Source of the DNA: DATMQA01 sp035566895
GTDB taxonomy: Bacteria > Verrucomicrobiota > Verrucomicrobiia > Limisphaerales > UBA8199
DNA length: 17,784 nt
Direction of reading: 5' to 3'
Assembly: GCA_035566895.1 (NCBI GenBank)
Contig: DATMQA010000107.1
Location: forward strand, 1 to 17,784
Position 1 is the stretch's first letter; the number at the start of each line of letters is the position of its first letter. The notes beneath the pieces were generated by a model. It saw only the letters and a list, made by a program, of their open reading frames with translations. It had not been told where the DNA came from and ran no database searches. Position numbers and translations under genes: made by a program. Below are positions 12,971-17,784 of the stretch, piece after piece.

Positions 12971-14746
12971 ATGAGCGAGATCGTTACCCCTGAGTTACCC
13001 CTGAAAGGGTTGTTGGACAAGATGGTTGCGGCCAAGCAACTCTCGGCGGTGGACGCGGCGCTGCTGGCGGGGCAAAAGCCTTCCGGAGGGCAGCGGCAGG
13101 TGCAAGACGAGGCCGATGTCCTCCGGTGGCTGGCCCAGGAATACGAGCTCACTTACACGACGCTCGAAGACGTCGAACCCGACAAGCAGCTTCTCTCGCT
13201 GTTTCCCGCCCGGATCCTGCTGAAAGAAGAGTTACTGCCGTTGCGGCGAGACAATGGGACGGTCGAGGTAGCTACCAGCCGGCTTTTCGCCACGCACGGG
13301 TTGGACGCGCTTAAAACCATGACGGGCTTGACGCTCAAGCCCGTGCTAGCGACCAGCGAGGCCATCCAGCGGGAGATGAAGAAGCGGCTGGGGGTGGGGG
13401 CGGACACGATCGACACGCTGGGCGAAGAGGCATCGTTCCAAGTGGTGGATGACAACCCGGAGGACGATACCAACCTGGACAGCGCCGCGGAAGACGCCTC
13501 GATCATCCGTTTCGTCAACCAGGTGCTGCGGGATGCCATCGAGCTGCGCGCCTCGGACATCCACCTCGAGCCGTTCGAGGACGAGCTGCGCATCCGCTAC
13601 CGCATCGATGGCGTGTTGCAGGACGTGCCGGTGCCGGCGCAGATCAAGCGTTTCCAGCCGGCGATTGTGTCGCGCGTCAAGATCCTCAGCCACCTGAACA
13701 TCGCCGAGAAGCGGTTGCCGCAGGATGGGCGCATCAAGATTCGCATCGACGAGAGCGAAGTGGATATTCGCGTGTCGGTCATTCCGATGCTGCACGGCGA
13801 GGCGGTGGTCATGCGGTTGCTGCGGCAGAATGCGACCTTGCGCGGCATGGGCCAGTTGGGGATGGGCACGCACGAGCTGGATTCTTTCCGGCGCGTGCTC
13901 CAGATGCCGCACGGCATCATCCTGGTGACCGGCCCGACCGGCAGCGGCAAAACCTCGACGCTCTACACGGCGCTGAACGAGATCAACGATGCGGACCGGA
14001 AGATCATCACGATTGAAGACCCAGTCGAGTACCAGCTCAGGGGGGTCAACCAGATTCAGGTTTCGGAGAAGGCGGGGTTGACGTTTGCGCGCGGGTTGCG
14101 CTCGATTTTGCGCCACGATCCGGACGTGATTCTGATCGGGGAAATTCGCGACCAGGAGACAGCGCAGATCGCGGTGCAGGCCTCGCTGACAGGCCACCTG
14201 GTCTTCTCGACGCTTCACACCAATGACGCTCCTGGCGCGCTGACGCGGCTGGTCGATATGGGGGTCGAGCCTTACCTGGTGGCGTCCTCGCTGGAGGCGG
14301 TGCTGGCCCAGCGCCTGGTGCGGGTGCTGTGTGAGCAGTGCAAGCAGCCGGACCAATCGCCGGCAGCGCAGGCTTTCAAGGAGCAGGTTGGTATTCCCTC
14401 CCAGACGGTCGTTTATCGCTCGGTCGGTTGCCAGGAATGCCGCCAGACCGGTTTTTATGGCCGGCACGCGATTTTCGAGTGGATGGATAGCGACAATGAA
14501 ATTCGGCAGTTGATTTTGAAGAATGTTTCGAGCGATGTGATTCGCGAGGCCGCCCGGCGCGGGGGGATGAAGACACTGGCCGACGATGGGTGGCGATTGG
14601 TGCAGATGGGCCTCACGACGGTCGAAGAAGTGCTGAGCGTGACCACAGCCAAGGAAGTGGAACGGACCAGGACGCCCGCCCAGGCGGACGGGAAGGCGAA
14701 GGAGACTCTCGCGGCAGTAGCGGTCGCAAAACAGGGTGCAAGGTGA
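12971..14746 (+). CDS. gspE: Type II secretion / type IV pilus assembly ATPase GspE (PilB-like)
   Basis: A 591-residue cytoplasmic hexameric ATPase that powers pseudopilus assembly. Residues 1 to about 120 form an MshEN-type N-terminal domain. The catalytic core then shows DASIIRFVNQVL and ASDIHLEPFED. Walker A is GPTGSGKTST at 321-330 (Lys327). The Asp box is ITIEDPVEYQ, Walker B is DPDVILIGEIRD (383-394), and the His box is GHLVFSTLHTNDA. A zinc tetracysteine is present as C454-X2-C457 and C487-X2-C490, typical of GspE/PilB and absent from PilT. Start is ATG at 12971 with GAAGG just upstream. A 30-residue Ala/Lys-rich tail after VLSVTTAKEVE is unusual. It is followed by gspF, gspG, gspH and gspI on the same strand, so GspE is preferred over PilB. 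Confidence 0.93.
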   Translation: MSEIVTPELPLKGLLDKMVAAKQLSAVDAALLAGQKPSGGQRQVQDEADVLRWLAQEYELTYTTLEDVEPDKQLLSLFPARILLKEELLPLRRDNGTVEVATSRLFATHGLDALKTMTGLTLKPVLATSEAIQREMKKRLGVGADTIDTLGEEASFQVVDDNPEDDTNLDSAAEDASIIRFVNQVLRDAIELRASDIHLEPFEDELRIRYRIDGVLQDVPVPAQIKRFQPAIVSRVKILSHLNIAEKRLPQDGRIKIRIDESEVDIRVSVIPMLHGEAVVMRLLRQNATLRGMGQLGMGTHELDSFRRVLQMPHGIILVTGPTGSGKTSTLYTALNEINDADRKIITIEDPVEYQLRGVNQIQVSEKAGLTFARGLRSILRHDPDVILIGEIRDQETAQIAVQASLTGHLVFSTLHTNDAPGALTRLVDMGVEPYLVASSLEAVLAQRLVRVLCEQCKQPDQSPAAQAFKEQVGIPSQTVVYRSVGCQECRQTGFYGRHAIFEWMDSDNEIRQLILKNVSSDVIREAARRGGMKTLADDGWRLVQMGLTTVEEVLSVTTAKEVERTRTPAQADGKAKETLAAVAVAKQGAR

Positions 14747-14749
14747 GCG

Positions 14750-14900
14750 CGAAATCCGAGATCCGAAATCCGAAGGCCGACCTTAATGGCAGAATGATTA
14801 AGGCAGAATCATTCTGCGCTAATCATTTTGACAATTGTTCCTCGTCGCTGCCTTCGGATTTCGGCCTTCTTTCGGCCTTCGGATTTCGGGTATCGGATTT
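14750..14900. repeat. Composite hairpin repeat filling the gspE-gspF spacer
   Basis: The left part (14750-14780) iterates GAAATCCGA and CCGAAGGCCG. The right part (14852-14900) is mainly its inverted form, TTCGGATTTCGGCC and GGATTTCGGGTATCGGATTT. Between them is a perfect 11-bp stem GCAGAATGATT / AATCATTCTGC (14789-14799 and 14807-14817) with a 7-nt loop. It belongs to the same word family as the insert at 3627-3763. No T tract follows, so it is not an obvious terminator. Confidence 0.75.
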
Positions 14901-14908
14901 GTGACTTT

Positions 14909-16153
14909 ATGCCCCTGTTTCAATACAAAGCTCTGCAAGCCGACGGCGTTGTGACGGAAGGCCAGCTCGAGGCGGCCGGGCGGCCCGAGGCTTTTCGCCA
15001 GATGGAAGGGCTGGGCCTGCGCCCGGTTACTCTGGCAGAGCGGGCGGCTGCCCAAGCGGACAAAAAGCCTGCTTTGCCGAACCTCGGTTCCTTTTCGTTG
15101 CAGCTCAAGTCGAACCGGATTTCGCCGCGGGCGCTGGAGAATTTCACGCGGCTGCTCTCGAGCCTGCTGGCGGCGGGGGTGCCGTTGAGCCGCGCGTTGA
15201 CGATTCTGCACAAGGAAGCCTCGACACCGGCGGCCGCGGAGAAGTGGAAGGAGATTCATGGCCTGGTGATTGACGGGATGTCGCTGGCCGACGCCATGGG
15301 CCGCTCGCCCAAGGTATTCCCACGGGTTTATACCGCGATGGTCCAGGCGGGCGAGACCGGCGGTTTCCTCGACCTGGTGCTGGCCCAAATCGCCGATTTT
15401 CAGTCACGGGAGAAGGAGTTGCGTTCGAAGGTGACGGCAGCGATGCTTTACCCGGCGATTCTGTTTGTGCTGGCCATTGGGGTTTTGGTGTTCCTGCTGA
15501 CGTTCTTTATTCCCCGTTTTCAAAAAATATTCACCGGTTTTGGCGCGGCTCTGCCCTGGCTGACAACGGTCATCATCGGTGCCAGCCATATAGTGCGCTC
15601 TTACGGGCTGTTCGTGTTGGCGGGCATCGCCTTGCTGATCTTCTTCCTGCGGACCTGGTTCACCTCGGAAAAGGGCCGGCGGGTCTGGGAGGGTTTCATG
15701 TTGCGGGCGCCGATTATCGGGCCGCTGGTGGCGCAATTTGCCATGGCCCGGTTCTGCCGGATGCTGGGCACGCTGCTCAGCGCGGGGGTGCCGCTGGTAC
15801 AGGGCTTGAATGTCGCGCGGAAATCCATCGGCAACCAGATTCTCGTCGATGCAGTGGCGCAATCGATCGAGCGGGTGCAGCAGGGTGGGCAGCTTGGCGC
15901 CAGCCTGGCGGAGTGCAAAGGGCTTTTTCCGGGCTCGGTTCTGGAAATGATTTCGGTGGCGGAAGAAAGCGGACGGCTTGACCAGGAACTGGTGCGCATC
16001 GCCAACGTGACGGAAACCGACCTGGACCGGGAGCTGAAGATAGCCGTCTCGCTGGCCGAGCCGCTGATGCTCTTTTTCATTGCCGGATTTATCGGCACGA
16101 TTTTTATCGGCATGGTGATGCCGATCTTCTCGCTGCAGGAACATATCAAGTGA
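14909..16153 (+). CDS. gspF: Type II secretion inner-membrane platform protein GspF (PilC-like)
   Basis: A 414-residue polytopic inner-membrane protein that couples the GspE ATPase to pseudopilin assembly. It has the usual short N-terminal segment MPLFQYKALQADGVV. A first GspF domain follows (ALENFTRLLSSLLAAGVPLS, then VQAGETGGFLDLVL), then membrane helices (MLYPAILFVLAIGVLVFLLT, LFVLAGIALLIFFL). The second GspF domain (FCRMLGTLLSAGVPLVQGL, ISVAEESGRLDQEL) and a final helix (EPLMLFFIAGFIGTIFIGMV) complete it. An upstream in-frame ATG (14828) would add 27 residues encoded by the repeat; the ATG at 14909 is preferred because MPLFxYKA is the standard family start. It follows gspE by 162 bp, all of it repeat. 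Confidence 0.93.
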   Translation: MPLFQYKALQADGVVTEGQLEAAGRPEAFRQMEGLGLRPVTLAERAAAQADKKPALPNLGSFSLQLKSNRISPRALENFTRLLSSLLAAGVPLSRALTILHKEASTPAAAEKWKEIHGLVIDGMSLADAMGRSPKVFPRVYTAMVQAGETGGFLDLVLAQIADFQSREKELRSKVTAAMLYPAILFVLAIGVLVFLLTFFIPRFQKIFTGFGAALPWLTTVIIGASHIVRSYGLFVLAGIALLIFFLRTWFTSEKGRRVWEGFMLRAPIIGPLVAQFAMARFCRMLGTLLSAGVPLVQGLNVARKSIGNQILVDAVAQSIERVQQGGQLGASLAECKGLFPGSVLEMISVAEESGRLDQELVRIANVTETDLDRELKIAVSLAEPLMLFFIAGFIGTIFIGMVMPIFSLQEHIK

Positions 16154-16156
16154 CGG

Positions 16157-16222
16157 AGTTACATAAGTTACATGGTTACATTGTTAAATAGTTAAAAAGG
16201 TTAAATGAGTTAAATGAGTTAA
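16157..16222. repeat. Reiterated GTTACATGG / GTTAAATGA words in the gspF-gspG spacer
   Basis: GTTACATAA, GTTACATGG, TTACATTG, TTAAATA, GTTAAAAAGG and three GTTAAATGA-like units fill the spacer from just after the gspF stop to 10 bp before the gspG GTG. The two word types grade into each other. Confidence 0.8.
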
Positions 16223-16231
16223 TCGGAAATC

Positions 16232-16690
16232 GTGCGAAAAATGAAACTACAAACATTCAAACAGAATCGGGCCGTTGGACGAGGCCAACATGGTTTCACG
16301 CTGGTGGAGATGCTGCTGGTGCTGGTAATCCTGGGGGTGCTGGCGGCAATTGTGTACCCGAAAGTCGCCGGCCGCGGCGAGCAGGCGCGCGTGACGGCGG
16401 CCCAGACGCAGATCAGCGCTTTTAAAACGGCGCTGGACCTTTTTGAGGCCGATAACGGCTATTATCCCAAGGGCCGGAATGGGTTGCAGGATTTAGTGGT
16501 CAAGCCGCGCGACGCCGGCAACTGGCGCGGACCGTATTTGGAGAACATCCCCAAAGACCCGTGGAATAACGACTACGTTTACGAGTGTCCCGGCAAACAC
16601 AACACCGGTTCTTTCGATATCATGTCGATGGGCCTGGATGGCCGGGCGGGCACGGAGGATGACGTCGTCAACTGGCAACAGGGGAAGTAA
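16232..16690 (+). CDS. gspG: Major pseudopilin GspG
   Basis: A 152-residue major pseudopilin, the main subunit of the type II secretion pseudopilus. The leader MRKMKLQTFKQNRAVGRGQH ends at Gly21. Prepilin peptidase cuts before FTLVEMLLVLVILGVLAAIV, which has the canonical Glu at +5. The globular part shows DLFEADNGYYPKGRNGLQDL, GPYLENIPKDPWNNDYVY and the GspG calcium-site loop DGRAGTEDDVVNW near the C-terminus. Start is either GTG at 16232 or ATG at 16241, three codons apart. Neither has a strong Shine-Dalgarno, the spacer being repeat. It lies 78 bp after gspF. Length and all hallmarks are those of an intact GspG. Confidence 0.93.
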   Translation: MRKMKLQTFKQNRAVGRGQHGFTLVEMLLVLVILGVLAAIVYPKVAGRGEQARVTAAQTQISAFKTALDLFEADNGYYPKGRNGLQDLVVKPRDAGNWRGPYLENIPKDPWNNDYVYECPGKHNTGSFDIMSMGLDGRAGTEDDVVNWQQGK

Positions 16691-16762
16691 GAGTTAAAGG
16701 GGTTGAATGAGGTAAACGAGTTAAACGAGTTAAAAACGGTTACATGGTTACATGGTTACATG
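16691..16762. repeat. Reiterated GTTAAACGA / GGTTACATGG words between gspG and gspH
   Basis: GAGTTAAAGG, GGTTGAATGA, GGTAAACGA and GTTAAACGA units are followed by GGTTACATGG repeats that run into the gspH frame. The assumed gspH ATG (16744) is itself part of a GTTACATGG unit. Confidence 0.8.
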
Positions 16763-17373
16763 AGAACAGGCCAGCTTTTGAGGGCGCGCACAGCGGGCCT
16801 TTGGCTCCCCCCTCATGTTTCAAGCATCACGCGTCACGCATCACTTTCGGCGCCTTCACGCTCGTCGAACTCTTGCTGGTGATGACTGTGCTGGTGATGG
16901 TGCTTTCGATCTCTGCGCCTTTGCTCGCCAACTTTTTTCATGGGCGCAGCCTGGATTCAGAGGCGCGGCGTTTGCTGGCGCTCGTGCACGCGGGGCAGAG
17001 CCGGGCGGTGTCCGAAGGCGCGCCGATGGTGTTGTGGGTGGATGTGGAACAGCGGACCTATGGTTTGGAGGAGGAACCAGGCTGGGTGGACAAGGATCCA
17101 AAGGCGGAGACTCTCACCCTCGATGAGAATGTGAAAATGGAGGTCGTCAACGCCGCTCCGGTCAAAAAGACTTCCACCCGCAACCTGCCCTCGGCCGGGG
17201 CCGCCCCCCGGGCCAATCCCCGCAGCTTGCCCGAAATACGTTTTCTGCCCGACGGTACCCTGGGCGAGGCCAGCCCGCAGGGGCTGCGCTTATTTGACCG
17301 TGACAACAACTCGCTGTGGTTGGCCCAGGCTCGCAACCGCTTGAACTATGAGATTCGGAACCAACTTGAATAG
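16744..17373 (+). CDS. gspH: Minor pseudopilin GspH
   Basis: A 209-residue minor pseudopilin. The prepilin helix FTLVELLLVMTVLVMVLSIS starts at residue 38 with Glu at +5. The residue before the cut is Ala37, not the usual Gly. The mature part has the GspH pattern: SLDSEARRLLALVHAGQSRA followed by beta strands (PMVLWVDVEQRTYGLEEEPG) and EIRFLPDGTLGEASPQG near the end. The start is uncertain. The first ATG (16744) lies in a repeat and gives a 37-residue leader containing repeat-derived residues (MVTWLHE and FKHHASRITF); a TTG at 16801 would give an 18-residue leader. The last 26 nt overlap the start of gspI. Order after GspG supports GspH; a GspH-like type IV minor pilin is the alternative. Confidence 0.85.
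   Translation: MVTWLHENRPAFEGAHSGPLAPPSCFKHHASRITFGAFTLVELLLVMTVLVMVLSISAPLLANFFHGRSLDSEARRLLALVHAGQSRAVSEGAPMVLWVDVEQRTYGLEEEPGWVDKDPKAETLTLDENVKMEVVNAAPVKKTSTRNLPSAGAAPRANPRSLPEIRFLPDGTLGEASPQGLRLFDRDNNSLWLAQARNRLNYEIRNQLE
16824..16844. repeat. Short reiterated word GCATCACGCGTCACGCATCA within the gspH leader
   Basis: GCATCAC, GCGTCAC and GCATCAC are three head-to-tail heptamers. They encode HASRIT just before the pseudopilin helix. Confidence 0.6.
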
Positions 17374-17784
17374 CGCGAGTCTCAATAGCGAGGTGCTCCG
17401 GCGGGGTGTTAATGAGAACTTCCCCGCCCTGGTTCTTCGGCGGCCCTCACTTTCCCGGTGCTCAGCCTTTACCCTGGCGGAGGTGCTGGCGGCGCTGTTG
17501 TTCATGGCGATCGTCATCCCGGTTGCGGTTCAAGGTTTGCATATCGCCAGCCAGGCAGGCGAGGTAGCCCAGCGAAAGAGCGAAGCCGCCCGGGTGGCGG
17601 AGCGGATTCTTAATGAGAATATCGTCACCACCAATTCGACGCAGTCAAGCCAGAGCGGCACCGTGAGCGAGGGGCGCCGTGATTTCCGCTGGACCTTGCA
17701 AAGCCAGACCTGGAGCCAGACCACGACCAATCAGCCCACAGCGCTTTCATCCACCTCGGGCCAGCTTGCCAGCGGGCAGCCGAT
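17348..17784 (+). CDS. gspI: Minor pseudopilin GspI (3' part beyond window)
   Basis: Reading from an ATG at 17348 that overlaps the last 26 nt of gspH, the frame stays open to the window end (145 codons). It encodes MRFGTNLNSASLNSEVLRRG, a basic segment, and then the prepilin helix FTLAEVLAALLFMAIVIPVA at residue 41 with Glu at +5, preceded by Ala40. SEAARVAERILNENIVTTNS follows, then GRRDFRWTLQSQTW. Both match the GspI layout: a helix rich in Ala/Glu, then a strand segment with G...F.W. GspI with GspJ and GspK forms the pseudopilus tip. The leader is long (40 residues), so a later non-ATG start is possible. The overlap suggests translational coupling with gspH. Identity as GspI over a generic minor pilin rests mainly on order and helix sequence. 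Confidence 0.8.
   Translation, partial: MRFGTNLNSASLNSEVLRRGVNENFPALVLRRPSLSRCSAFTLAEVLAALLFMAIVIPVAVQGLHIASQAGEVAQRKSEAARVAERILNENIVTTNSTQSSQSGTVSEGRRDFRWTLQSQTWSQTTTNQPTALSSTSGQLASGQP

Noticed and set aside
13346..14467. A long (373-residue) antisense open frame opposite gspE.
   Set aside because: It is antisense to a clearly conserved ATPase; its Arg/His/Leu-rich composition is typical of the reverse strand of GC-rich coding DNA.
14789..14817. The 11-bp hairpin as a gspE terminator.
   Set aside because: It is not followed by a T tract, and gspF continues in the same cluster.

Overview
The window looks like chromosomal DNA of a Verrucomicrobiota-type bacterium. This is an inference from gene content. 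It carries a prepilin-like protein of the H-X9-DG kind that is abundant in Planctomycetes/Verrucomicrobia, futalosine-pathway menaquinone genes, a GspE-F-G-H-I secretion/pseudopilus cluster, TMTC-like membrane-TPR proteins, a four-helix-bundle (S23/IVP-type) gene, and many degenerate short-word repeats in spacers and even inside genes. No rRNA, complete tRNA, CRISPR array, transposase or phage gene is visible.

Layout. (1) 134-4995, minus strand: two tandem paralogous integral-membrane proteins with C-terminal TPRs, probably GT-C-type glycosyltransferases. A candidate terminator and promoter lie between them. (2) 5101-7687, plus strand: mqnE (aminofutalosine synthase) and mqnA (chorismate dehydratase), with a hicB-hicA type toxin-antitoxin pair between them. 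(3) 7688-8031: non-coding, with short tandem repeats. (4) 8032-11532, minus strand: read in transcription order, an H-X9-DG prepilin-like protein, a small lipoprotein, a PHP-family histidinol-phosphatase-like enzyme, a four-helix-bundle protein bracketed by inverted repeats, and a sugar-nucleotide transferase. (5) 11533-12294: about 760 bp without a convincing gene. (6) 12295-12855: a secreted Gly-rich small protein. (7) 12971-17784, plus strand: gspE, gspF, gspG, gspH and a 5'-partial stretch of gspI that runs off the window; gspI overlaps the end of gspH.

How genes work together. MqnA makes 3-[(1-carboxyvinyl)oxy]benzoate from chorismate and MqnE joins it to the SAM-derived adenosyl group, so the two are the first steps of menaquinone synthesis by the futalosine route. 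GspE (ATPase), GspF (inner-membrane platform), GspG (major pseudopilin) and GspH/GspI (minor pseudopilins) form the core motor and pseudopilus of a type II secretion system.

Most unusual signals. About ten families of short, degenerate, reiterated words occur. They sit in the three non-overlapping spacers of the gsp cluster and upstream of gspE, at gene starts, and in frame inside loops of the membrane proteins. One copy in the second TPR gene is a perfect 35-bp inverted repeat that adds about 44 residues absent from its neighbouring paralog. Another pair (32/34 identical, inverted) brackets the four-helix-bundle gene and lies directly against the probable start codon of the next gene, which suggests a small inserted cassette.
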